Part shown: piece by piece, positions 1 through 8,716 of the stretch
Position numbering within the stretch: position 1 is the first letter of the stretch
Layout of the letters: every line of letters starts with the position of its first letter
Assembly: GCA_015039315.1 (NCBI GenBank)
Contig: WIDE01000306.1
Location: 1 to 11,519 of the forward strand
Origin: Clavulina sp. PMI_390
Lineage: Eukaryota; Basidiomycota; Agaricomycetes; Cantharellales; Hydnaceae
Length of the DNA stretch: 11,519 nt
Direction: 5' to 3'
Made by a program: the position numbers and the translations under genes
The notes under the pieces: model-generated
The model's input: only the letters and a program-made list of their open reading frames with translations
Told to the model about the DNA's origin: nothing
The model's database searches: none

Positions 1-81
1 ATCAACACCTAGCTCTGGGAATCAACACCTTGCTCTGGGAATCAACACCTAGCTCTGGGAATCCCCACCTCAGCTCTGGGA
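1..81. repeat. 20-bp minisatellite, about 4 units, open at the left edge
   Basis: Direct tandem copies of the unit ATCAACACCTAGCTCTGGGA occupy 1-20, 21-40 (one A-to-T change) and 41-60. A diverged 21-bp unit at 61-81 has CCC in place of AAC and one extra C. The array starts at base 1, so its true length is unknown. It lies just beyond the 3' end of F-box copy 1. If that gene has the extra terminal exon proposed under findings, its last codons would be encoded by this repeat. The units abut without spacers. Confidence 0.95.
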
Positions 82-160
82 AACAAATACTTTTTCGTGT
101 TTGTACTGCGATGAATTCTCCAGGCTCATAGCCCATAGAAGGAAGTGATTTCAAAGAGAC

Positions 161-1521
161 TTACAGCAATGTAGCGTTACCCTGGTAATTCACCCCATTC
201 ACCAATGACAGTTGAGGAAATACCTGTATAACGTTATTATAATCAAGTTCCGCAAGTGGAGGAAATAGGTTGAGATGTGCCACTGAGGGAAACTGATACC
301 CCTTCTGCGCAAGCATCAGCATTGGATAACCAACCAAGCCCCTTGGGGATCGACGGCGGATGTTGATCTCAAAGGTTTCCAATACGACTGACAAAATTTT
401 GGGTAATAACTCTTCAAAGTGGAGATCATCTGTCCGGAGGCATCGAAGATTGCAAAGAAATTGTTGTGAATCGGCTGCGAGGCCCCTCCAAGCTGTGACC
501 AGACGGTATGTACGCTCTTCGAGATATGGGTGGCAAACAAAAAAATTTGTGATTGGCTTGAAATGTCCTGCGTTTTGAGATTCAAGGCTAAGGACACGAA
601 GTTGGGGGAAGTTGCACTCGTTGAATGCGCTTGACCAGCGTGTCCCGGTGTGAAGCAAACTATGGATTATATTGAGCTTCTGTTATAGTCAGGTTCAGGT
701 TCAAGGTCAATTGGGGGGCGGTAGAAGAAAAGGTGAAGATATTGCTAACCCTCAGATTCAGCATTCCGTAACTGAGAAACGAGTGAAATATTGGAACGTC
801 TATGGTCCCTATAGCATTCCATGAGAAGTCTATGACGTGCTCCATTCATACCATCTGAGTCGTCAAGTCAGAGATCCTCAATTTGTACAAGCACATCAAT
901 TTATCGTACGCGAAAGAACGTATTGCCCAGGTCTGGGATATGGCAGATGGATAGTTGATCCATACTTGGGCAAGTGTTTAGGCAGTCCCACAATTTGAGC
1001 AGTATAAAAAGGGGGTCTAATGAGTCATTGTTATAAAACATTTCTCTCGGCCCAACCTCTTTCCATGAGAAAGACGAAAGTCTTGTCATATTTGCCAGGG
1101 CTGGCACGAAGTGCTGAATCACATCCACTATTTTTTCATAGGGAGACCGCTTCATCAAGGCTAAACGCTCTTTCTTCGGCAACTTTTTTGGCTTTTGCTT
1201 CACTTGGTTCGCGTCCAATGGTGCAATAAACCGAGGATCGGTGTGCGCGATGGGATGAAGTTCGAGAACCCTAACGCTCCGGCCGAGTGTTTTGTCACGA
1301 GCGATGAAATCCCACACGTCCAAGAGGCGCCAGTCTCCAAGCCATCCACTAATGATGCAAAATCGAAGGTGGTGGAAATAAACAAGGGAATGAAGATATT
1401 TGCACGTCAAGGAAAGCTTGAGCAGATCCCTCGTGTTATCGATCTCAAGCACGATCGCATCGAGGGCTTCCACTGGTTGTTTTTCGATAAGGGACAGAGA
1501 TAGAAGATTTGGAGCAGACAT
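161..1521 (-). CDS. F-box / LRR-like protein, copy 1 (three exons; possibly a pseudogene)
   Basis: Residues 14-55 look like an F-box (QPVEALDAIVLEID, then DLLKLSLTCKYLHSL), the motif that binds Skp1 in SCF ubiquitin ligases. The remainder resembles degenerate leucine-rich repeats (FPQLRVLSL, LCNLRCLRT, FPQLSLVNGV) that would select substrates. My model has exon 1 at 1521-910, intron 909-855 (GTACGA...CTGAC...CAG), exon 2 at 854-750, intron 749-680 (GTTAGC...CTGAC...CAG) and exon 3 at 679-161, giving 411 codons. Both introns are phase 0 and sit where copy 2 has its introns. Exon 2 codon 3 is TGA (846-848) where copy 2 has CGA. An AG acceptor 15 nt further on (GGAG/CAC) would keep the frame and skip this TGA, so the gene may still be functional. 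The ATG has a purine at -3. Function is inferred from family resemblance only. Confidence 0.72.
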
Positions 1522-2570
1522 TTCTCAGATAACGTGGATCAGGAGGTTCGAAAATTTGGCTGATGACCCCAGTGTCAGACGGAATATTGAAGGAATGAGA
1601 TTGGATAGCCGGTTTTCGGTTCCGACTCTTCGTCAAGTATTAGCCGTCATTCTCTCTTGGATCTCAATGATTTTGAGTGATGAGGGTGCAATACTGGACA
1701 AGATCGTTTTCAGAAAGAATATGTAAAAATGAGATGAGGGTAGATTGGGCACAAACTTTCACTGCAGAAATTCACCACCAGTGGTGTCGATACTATACAT
1801 ACAAGGTTCACCCCTGCGGGCGCGACAATAGGATAAGGATAACAAACTTGTCTAGGTAGCACGCCTCCGTGAAATAAATTACGATTTAGATCTAAAATAC
1901 ATATATAACACCATGAGATCTCCCTGGGTCCATAGTATTGCCGCCTCGCCACGGTCATTGAAGCTCACTTTACTGGCTAAAGCATGGCTTTTCCTTGCCG
2001 CTGCTGTTTAATTTACACAGGTTTTTCCCTGATATATATAGTCGCTTGGCCGCTCTTCCCTTCTCTTCTGCTCAAACACTCGCATCCGTGCACGTCGCTT
2101 GTAGTCTTTCGGACAACTCAGGGTGCAGTTTCCCGCCCCCCACCCCTCTACATTTACTTCTTATTATTATTCCGGTTGATACCCGGACGAACAAAGATAT
2201 AATTCCTCGCTATTAGAGGTGATTGCAATGCCGTGATTACTGTTACGGACTGCTTGTCTAATCAGTAATGACCCACCACATTGCAACACCTTGTGGTACT
2301 ATTCCAGTCTACTCGTTCAGTTTTTGCTTGATTTCGATGATTGTACGATAAATATTTGTAGTTTGCGGTCCTTAGAGCGGCATGGAATCAACTCTTGTCA
2401 TTCGTCCCCCTAATTCTCCTCTTTTTTTGTCCCTCTTGCGCCGCATCAGTTAGTTGACGATTCTCCCTATGGCAGTTCAGGCGCAGATGTAGCAATTTGT
2501 CAATGGATATTTCGACTGTCAAAATTAACTACGTATAACCGAATCTCTGCCAATTAGAGGGGAAACAAAT
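1522..2570. other. Intergenic region, no supportable gene
   Basis: This is the upstream side of F-box copy 1. Stops occur often in all frames, and the short open frames here resemble no family I know and lack a splice structure that would join them. The only structure noted is a TATATATA run at 2033-2040 followed by a pyrimidine-rich stretch (2055-2080), which looks like a core promoter but has no convincing reading frame after it. Confidence 0.6.
2033..2080 (+). promoter_or_regulatory. Possible orphan TATA plus CT-rich core promoter
   Basis: TATATATA at 2033-2040 is followed within about 15-40 nt by a C/T-rich stretch (CTCTTCCCTTCTCTTCTGCT), an arrangement common at fungal transcription starts. 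No open frame with a recognisable product follows on the plus strand. It may be a remnant, a non-coding transcript start, or chance. Confidence 0.2.
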
Positions 2571-2869
2571 GATTTATGAGTGCGGCATGATGAGGACAAA
2601 ATGATTACGGCTAGGGGTATAGCAATGACTGACCTGCCTCAATAAACTCATGAAGTGCCCAAATACTGGTCGAATGTCACTATTTTCCGGTACCCAAAGC
2701 GCGAGGTCCTGGAGGGGAATGAGGATTCTGGGCAATAAATCACAGATAAAGTAATAAAAGGGCGTCGCAGATACAGGGGTGGGCATTCAACTTGTGATAA
2801 GTACGACCCATAGTAATGAGACTTCTGTTTGTACGCTCGAGTTGGAGGACTGGCAAGGGCGTACAATCA

Positions 2870-3244
2870 TCTAGCATACATGAATAAGGAATGAAGGTCA
2901 TCGCCTTTGATGGCCGGATATGGTGTATACCGTTTGCGATAAAGCAGTTTGTCCGTCAGACTCGGAGCTGCTGAAGCTGGGCCATAGAATAGGACGGGAA
3001 ACTCATTATGGTAGTGTTCAGACGCAAGAAACCGGCCATGAGCCAGCGGTGGATTAGCTAAGTATTATCATTCTCGCGCAAGAGGGTATAGCTCTTTGCA
3101 GGTTGTGAACTTGTGAATGCAGCGAATAACGTCGCGCAGAAGATCCCAGTTATCTACTTTGGTATAACGGAATATTTTTCTAAGCTCTGTGCTGATGGGG
3201 CGTTGTACGGCAAGTTGCATATCAGATCCCCACTCTTTGGTCAT
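2870..3244 (-). other. Possible decayed coding stretch, unrecognised
   Basis: Reading the minus strand from an ATG at 3244-3242 gives 58 open codons ending at adjacent TGA TAA (3070-3065). The same frame then stays open for 65 codons to TGA at 2869-2867. The first block contains KEWGSDMQLAVQRP and DNWDLLRDVIRCIHKF; the second contains NEFPVLFYGP and YRKRYTPYPAIKGDDLHSLF. Amino-acid composition looks protein-like, but I recognise no family. Open stretches of this length are not rare by chance. No intron clearly removes the double stop. Confidence 0.2.
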
Positions 3245-3774
3245 GGTAATGAATGTTGCTTGTTCATTTCTTGTATTATTGCTTATGCTTCGCTCTGCAA
3301 GAAATAACTAATAGCAATTGCGTTACAGAATTGACACCCGTGGCTGGAAACGATCGAGTATTTATATGAAACTGGAAATTTTTATCTATATGCGATAGGG
3401 AGCGTTGGCAGGCGGAGGTCGATGGGCTTTTTGGGCAGGCAAGGTGCGAGATGGAGCGACGCCGCACGGATGAAATAGCTACAATAATTTAGATTGAAAT
3501 GGTGGGCAGGTCATCGGTCGGGGTCGAGGCGATTCTTGGCAAAGAGAAAAAAACAGCTTGGAGAGCGACGGAGACAGTGGTATTATCAGATGGAAGCGTC
3601 CAGGTGGCAGTGCCAGGGTCTGGCGATCAAAGATTGACAATCGCTCCACAGGCTTCAGTATAAGCGAGTGGAGTGTTCGTTGTTCATCGGTGGGGTTCCA
3701 GCTCGAACTGGCGACGTTCGGAGCTTCACCGCACGCATTAGGAAATATTTTGCACCGATTCTAGGTAATATAAC
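3245..3774. other. Region without a supportable intact gene; may hold the 3' part of the decayed F-box copy
   Basis: On the minus strand a few short segments faintly resemble the LRR part of copy 2: KLRT near 3720, and FDRQ near 3630 (FDRQ also occurs in copy 2). Frames change and stops intervene, so I have not extended the decayed copy into this region with confidence. Nothing else is recognisable. Confidence 0.4.
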
Positions 3775-4669
3775 CTGAAATTCCTCCATGCGCGCGTCTC
3801 GTATTAGAAACTCGCGACCAGTTCAAAACTTCCTGCATCTCCGGAAATTATCTCAAGACCTTGGAAATAAAGGCAGTTACAATCGTTCAGAACGGAAGTC
3901 CGGCCCTCAATAGAGCCTGACGGCGAAAATGCGAAAAAAATCGTGGTAAATTCAAACGACGGAAAGTGATGTATCCTTTCACTGAATTTAACGTTAGGCG
4001 GCCACTATTGAGGAAGTTTCCAAGTCTGTGCCCCTCTAGCCCTCCATCTGAACTGTTCCGACTGTGCATCGTGGAGCGTCTTCATTGCCCATATGGCGAA
4101 TTCGGTAGACAATATTAAAGCACTGCCGAACCGACCCTAAAGAATGTGCTGTCTATTTGTGGTGTGGGGTCGATCTTAAGCCGGTTTAAGTTATTAAAAC
4201 CCTGCAGTGCCTCCTAAACTTTTAAGAGCACAGTTTCAGGGTTAGCAAAATGATCGAAAATGTGCGTTAGGATATCAAGTCGCTCCCATGAGAAGGATAT
4301 TGATTGTAGCACGCTGATCAATCTGGGAATGAAGCACTGTAGCAAAACACTCTAGAGACTGTTGTACGGTGACAGAATTTGCCGCCAAGGATTCTTATGT
4401 CGTCTTGGATGTGATATTACTGTATTATCGTCCAATGGTATGGTGAATCGACGAGGGTGGGTGTACACAATGGGATGAAGGTGGATAACTCGAACGCTTA
4501 TACCAGGGGTTTTATCGCGAGCTGTCATGTCCTAGACTTCCTTGAGACCCCAGCCTTCTATTATTCTACTTATGGGACAGAATAGAAGGTTAATTTCGAG
4601 CGCAATAGTTTCAACGACCTCGAATGGCTGTTTAGTGGTCGCGGGGAGTTTTCGTGTCGAGGCAGCTAT
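3775..4669 (-). pseudogene. Decayed F-box / LRR-like paralog, copy 3
   Basis: Minus-strand translation matches copies 1 and 2 in order: KQPFEVVETIALEIN (F-box start), ARDKTPGISVRVIHLHPIV (copy 1 has ARDKTLGRSVRVLELHPIA), SISFSWERL, STFFR at the first exon end (4136), EFAIWA (4103-4086; copy 2 has EFFWAS), HFPSFE and LEIISG. Damage is extensive. The initiator aligns with ATA (4669-4667). About 20 codons of the F-box core are missing. TAG codons lie at 4532-4534, 4352-4354 and 4214-4216 in the reading frame. The intron 1 equivalent is shortened to about 30 nt. The first and third TAG align with Trp codons of copy 1. The downstream limit is uncertain, because resemblance fades and shifts frame below about 3800. 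No product is expected. Confidence 0.8.
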
Positions 4670-4985
4670 AAGGAAAGTTTATGCTGCACCGAGTTAGGCA
4701 AGAGCAACAAGTTGAGGTTCGGTGCTAACCCCGGACGCAGCCGGAATTGGCTGATAGAGACATGGACATGATGAGGCGAAACATTCTTGGTATGCATATG
4801 GATGCTAGTGCGAGATAATGCCCCATTTATAGCTCGCTCAAGAATCCAACAATATTTTCTACGTCATTTTCAAGACTACCAGTAACGAGGCTTCGGACTT
4901 CCCGCGTTCTAGCCGGGAAGGAATGCGTACACGTAGTAAGGTTAGCATCGTCAACTTACGGAGGGTTGGAAGTGGCAGGCTATGC
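4670..4985. other. Spacer between F-box copies 3 and 2; may hold the last exon of copy 2
   Basis: This is the region upstream of copy 3 and downstream of copy 2. It includes a candidate terminal exon of copy 2 at 4908-4827 (minus), reached from a GTAAGC donor at 4989 through a GCTAAC-like branch site (near 4938) and a TAG acceptor (4911-4909). That exon would add TREVRSLVTG followed by about 15 more residues before TAA. No other gene is visible. Confidence 0.4.
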
Positions 4986-6327
4986 TTACAAAGCTTCTGC
5001 ATCACCAGTGAACGATACACCATTCACGGATTGCAGGCTGGGAAGAGCCTCTGCTAGTAGCCCGTAATTGTGGTGTGTCCGGATGGGTCGGAAATTGACG
5101 TGGGTAATAGATGGGTGCGAGCGTAGGGCGTCTGCCATTGCCTCCATTGATAGCCTGATAGCAAATGCAGGATGGCCACGTGTGATAGTGACAGTATGAA
5201 TTGTAGGCGACAATATGACTTCAAGGAGCTCTACAAGAGAGTTCATAGTTGTGCGGAGCACTTGCAGATTGGGAAGAATTTGACGGTCGAAACTAGGTCC
5301 AGTTATAGTCATGAGATCGTAGTTGAGTGTCTCGAGTGAGGGGTGGCGCCGTAGGAAATCAGAGATAATGCCCTCGCCATCCACCATGCGTCCTGAGATC
5401 TCAAGGTGTCGTATGCGGGGCCACTGGAAGTGTTTGAAGGCATTTTGCCATTTCGGTCTCCCCCAACCAAGTAAGCGCATCGAGAAGCTCTAATCCCAGG
5501 TTAATCCTGATCAGGTGTGAACCATTTCAATAACATGTGCGTGCATACTTCGATATTGGGGAAATCGACTCCTTGTAGAATACCATCGCTCGCTTCACTA
5601 CCAGAGGACTCGTGTGACGCCCAAAAGAATTCGGTTAGGCTTTCGACTCGAACATTCTGCAGAAGGAAGTCAGACTCCCTCTCTGAGGTAGATTGATACG
5701 ACTTTCCTTGAAGAAGCTATCCCCAAGATGTCGGTTTTGAGAGATGGATACACTACGCAGTGTCGGAGCATGGTTCAAAGCTCGCCAGACTTTCCCCAAC
5801 ACGTCTTGCTTGTCAAAGGTTCGAGCAGTATCCATTGGATCCCTAAAAATATACCGTTTATTCTCCTCTCGCCACGAGAAAGTGTGCAGCCTCGTCATGT
5901 TACCCAGGGCAGGTGCAAAATGATTCTCCACTACGTCTGCAAGGAGCTCATATGGTGAGCGTCTAGGGGCTCTCTGAGACTTGGGTACTTTTGGACGAAT
6001 CGAAACATCGTCTTTCTCAAGGGGGATAAGGAAGCGAGGGTCTGTTGAGACGATTGGCTGAAGCTTTAGAACACGAACGCTTCGTGCAAGCGTCTTGTCC
6101 CGTGCAAGCAGATCCTAGACTGGGAGAAGTTTCCAGTCTTCTAGGCGAGCAGAGATGACCCTGAAACGTAGGTGCCGGAAGTGAACCAGAGCATGAAGAG
6201 CCTTGCAGGTCAGAGCAAGTGAAAGCAGGTCCTTGGTAGTGTCAACTTCGAGGGCGATGGTATCCAAACACTCGACTGGTTGCTGAAGGATAGTCGGACA
6301 GGGTGATATTAGGGCCTGAGATGCCAT
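4986..6327 (-). pseudogene. F-box / LRR-like protein, copy 2 (single nonsense codon plus broken splice donor)
   Basis: This is a close structural twin of copy 1. The F-box lies at residues 15-56 (QQPVECLDTIALEVD, DLLSLALTCKALHAL), followed by degenerate LRRs (WPRIRHLEIS, HPSLETLNYD, LPNLQVLRTT, LPSLQSVNGV). Exon 1 is 6327-5707, intron 1 5706-5657 (50 nt, CTGAC branch, CAG acceptor), exon 2 5656-5549 (36 codons), intron 2 5548-5490 (GTATGC...TAG, 59 nt) and exon 3 5489-4986, giving 410 codons. Both introns are phase 0, as in copy 1. Two lesions are seen. Codon 71 is TAG (6117-6115) where copy 1 has Trp70, and intron 1 starts GAAAGT rather than an expected GTAAGT. Otherwise the frame is clean, so decay is recent or partial. 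The ATG context is good (A at -3, G at +4). The Helitron tip lies about 60 bp upstream of the ATG, inside the presumed promoter. Confidence 0.8.
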
Positions 6328-6525
6328 GATATATCTTCCTTTTGAATTTCAAGCGCAGGGTTTGTGAGCCGTTCTCTGAGATATATATCTATAAGTATTA
6401 TCTATAAGTATTATAATTACAAGAACGCACCGGTCCGAGTGCGGGCCGTTTCCTAAGCGCCGCTCCCTTGGTATTGCTGCATAGCCTCATTTTCTCCTTC
6501 TGAAAATCTTCGACGTCGGACACTC
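6328..6525. promoter_or_regulatory. Divergent intergenic gap between F-box copy 2 and the Helitron gene
   Basis: This 198-bp segment should hold the promoters of both the minus-strand F-box copy and the plus-strand Helitron gene. It contains an AT-rich block (6379-6420) with the palindrome AGATATATATCT (6379-6390) and a 13-bp direct repeat. The rest (6421-6525) is GC-richer and leads to the Helitron ATG. In the Helitron frame, a TAA lies upstream, so the ATG at 6526 is the first in-frame start. Confidence 0.45.
6388..6413. repeat. Perfect 13-bp tandem duplication at the probable Helitron 5' tip
   Basis: TCTATAAGTATTA occurs twice, at 6388-6400 and 6401-6413, with no mismatch. Helitrons begin with TC and insert between A and T. 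The first copy is preceded by A (6387) and starts TC, and its TCTATA beginning resembles the TCTMTAYTA-like starts known from plant Helitrons. Assignment as the terminus is inference. Confidence 0.6.
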
Positions 6526-7009
6526 ATGCCTCGCCAGCTCTCCATGCATCCTGGTGCTGTCCGGGCTCGCGAACAACGTGCGCGTGTTCGGAATCGCCAA
6601 ACTGCCGAGGGTTCTCTCCGCGCTACCTCGACCGCCGTTCGTGACAACCATCTTCAAGCTGCTGAACGTACTCGCACTGCTCAGCGTGCTGAAGCCCTCG
6701 AACTCCGTCGACAATCTGGCAAGCCTCTGGAATATATTGCTTCGTACCGACCTCCTCCCATCTCCAATCCCTGGAGAACAACGCCCTGCGAGTTCTGTGG
6801 CGCCTTGCTTCTGAGCGCTGAGGATCCCAAGTGGTGCTGCAAACTCGGCGCCGAACTCCTCCCTCCTTTACCTCCAATGACTCCTGGCTTGGGCACCATG
6901 CTGGCTGTACCTCAACAAGCTCTCCATCTCCGAGAACACTCTCGCTCACTCAACAATCTTTTCTGCTTGAGCGCGCTTGGTGTGTCCGAGAAGTGGACTG
7001 AATATACTG

Positions 7010-7060
7010 GTATGATAAAATCTTTCGTTCGCGTTGCTTGACTGACTATATGCGTTTTAG
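7010..7060 (+). other. Intron 1 of the Helitron gene (51 nt, phase 1)
   Basis: The donor is G/GTATGA, a TTGACTGAC branch region lies near 7037-7047, and the acceptor is TTTTAG. Removing it joins KWTEYTG to GAFWLAMRG, restoring the continuous RepHel N-terminus. Confidence 0.88.
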
Positions 7061-8022
7061 GTGGCGCTTTTTGGCTTGCTATGCGAGGCTACACCTACCA
7101 CCGTCTGTTCCCAACCGACTATGAACAACAACCAGCCCATTGGTTCCTTTACGATGCCGCAGCTCTGACAGCAACAGCACGGAATCGTCAGGTGCCTCTC
7201 TACATGGTAGATAACGTTCGCACTGATTTACGCAATCACAACTACTTATACCACGCTTACGAGCGTTTCGCTACATATGAGCCAGGTCAGACACAAGCAC
7301 ATATGGAATTGTCCCTCGCCGATCCCGGCCGGGGCGATGAAATTGCTGCTCTGTATCATCTTGGCTCCGCTCCTACTCCATCGCCTCGCTCCTTGTATGT
7401 ACAACGCAGTCGTGATGTGGACGGCCCGAAGGGTCTCCGCATTCCAATATTACATCCATTGTATGAACCGCTACAGTACCCGCTCTTATTTCCCGCTGGG
7501 ACTCGAGGGTGGGGACTCGATATGCATGAGCAAGGATGGACTCAACGCAAATATTATAAGTCGCGACTGCTCACTGAGAAACGGTTTCAAGATTTTAGCC
7601 GCCTCGGCTGTGAATATATCTGTGATATGTTCTCGCGTATGGAGGATGAACGGCTGGATTTTGTCCGAAGAGGCAAAGCCGCCCAAATGGAGCACCTCCA
7701 ATCTCTCCGGCACAGCCACAACTTGCACACCAATGTCGACCCGACCACTGGCAACAACGTCGAGGCTGATTACAACAATGAAGAAGATGATGATGACGAT
7801 GACGACAACAAAGAATATATCACTTTACCTGCCAGCTTCACCGGCTCTCCTAAATACTTTGCAGAGCGAACGGCAGATGCTCTTGCTCTCTCTCGCCAGC
7901 GAGGGAAACCAGATCTTATGGTCACAGCAACTACAAACCCTCGATGGCCTGAACTACTCACGCAGTTGAAGCCAGGACAGAGTGCAACGGAGGTGCCACA
8001 AATCACCTGTCGTGTTTTCAAA

Positions 8023-8121
8023 GTATGTTGCTTTGCTTTCGGCATGGCTCCATTCGCTATCCTCGGTCCTCTGCCACGCTATTTCTGGGTGAAGCTACTA
8101 ATGGCAATCAATCTACCACAG
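8023..8121 (+). other. Intron 2 of the Helitron gene (99 nt, stop-free, phase 0)
   Basis: The donor is AAA/GTATGT, an ACTAATG branch-like site lies 24 nt before the acceptor, and the acceptor is CCACAG/GCT. It is a multiple of three with no stop in frame, so it reads through as coding. Splicing joins RVFK directly to ARLSKLMKAIKNLFG, which matches the usual spacing of Helitron Rep proteins between RVFK and the HUH block. The 33 extra residues would sit just before the nuclease motif. Confidence 0.75.
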
Positions 8122-8235
8122 GCTCGCCTCTCCAAGCTCATGAAGGCAATCAAGAATCTGTTCGGACTTGAATACCACGTTTTTGTGATCGAGTTCCAGA
8201 AGCGTGGCCTGCCTCACGCCCATATCATTCTCAAG

Positions 8236-8293
8236 GTATATCATTAACCCCATATTCCAAACAGTTTTGTCTCATGTCATATTTGTCTCATAG
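8236..8293 (+). other. Intron 3 of the Helitron gene (58 nt, phase 0)
   Basis: The donor is AAG/GTATAT and the acceptor is CATAG/TTA. Removing it joins GLPHAHIILK to LRRELELKDIDSIISA, the expected continuation after the HUH motif. Confidence 0.9.
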
Positions 8294-8663
8294 TTACGTC
8301 GCGAGCTTGAACTTAAGGATATCGATTCCATTATCTCTGCTTGCATTCCAACAAATGACGGTCGACTTCGTGAACTGGTGCTGGCGCACATGATGCATTC
8401 CGAAAGCCACCTCGATGTTAATCCTCATGGGACGCCTTCACAATGCAACAAGAACGGCAAGTGCTGCTACGGCTATCCACATCCTCCCCAGCTTCACACC
8501 CAGCTCAATGCGCAACAGCGTGTCGACTACCAGCGCGGTCCCGATGATGCATGGGTCGTTCCGTACTGCCCCGCCCTTCTTCTGTTATGGGAAGGACACC
8601 TCAATGTGGAGGCGGTTTTCACTGTTGATGTATTCCTGTACATCTACAAGTACTTATTCAAAG

Positions 8664-8716
8664 GTTCGATTTCTTGGCCGTTTGATCAAAGATTATGCTA
8701 ATTATTCACCATCCAG
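8664..8716 (+). other. Intron 4 of the Helitron gene (53 nt, phase 1)
   Basis: The donor is G/GTTCGA, the branch is TGCTAAT (8696-8702) and the acceptor is ATCCAG/GC. Removing it joins YKYLFK to GPDHAQLDM, matching the family's YKYLFKGPD-type junction. The first TGA lies 26 nt into the next exon. Confidence 0.88.

Noticed and set aside
1..81. CRISPR-like array
   Set aside because: The 20-bp units abut with no spacers and the genome is eukaryotic; it is a minisatellite.
3690..3720. tRNA T-arm-like sequence (TTCGAGC) on the minus strand
   Set aside because: No matching acceptor, D or anticodon arms could be found around it.
6623..6949. Minus-strand open frames opposite the Helitron N-terminus
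   Set aside because: They are antisense to a well-supported exon in GC-rich DNA and have no family resemblance.
7786..7806. GAT/GAC microsatellite as a separate repeat
   Set aside because: It encodes an Asp run inside the Helitron protein, in a linker where acidic low-complexity sequence is unremarkable.
7277..7969. 230-codon plus-strand open frame
   Set aside because: It overlaps the Helitron Rep exon in another frame and encodes no recognisable motif; a shadow of the real gene.
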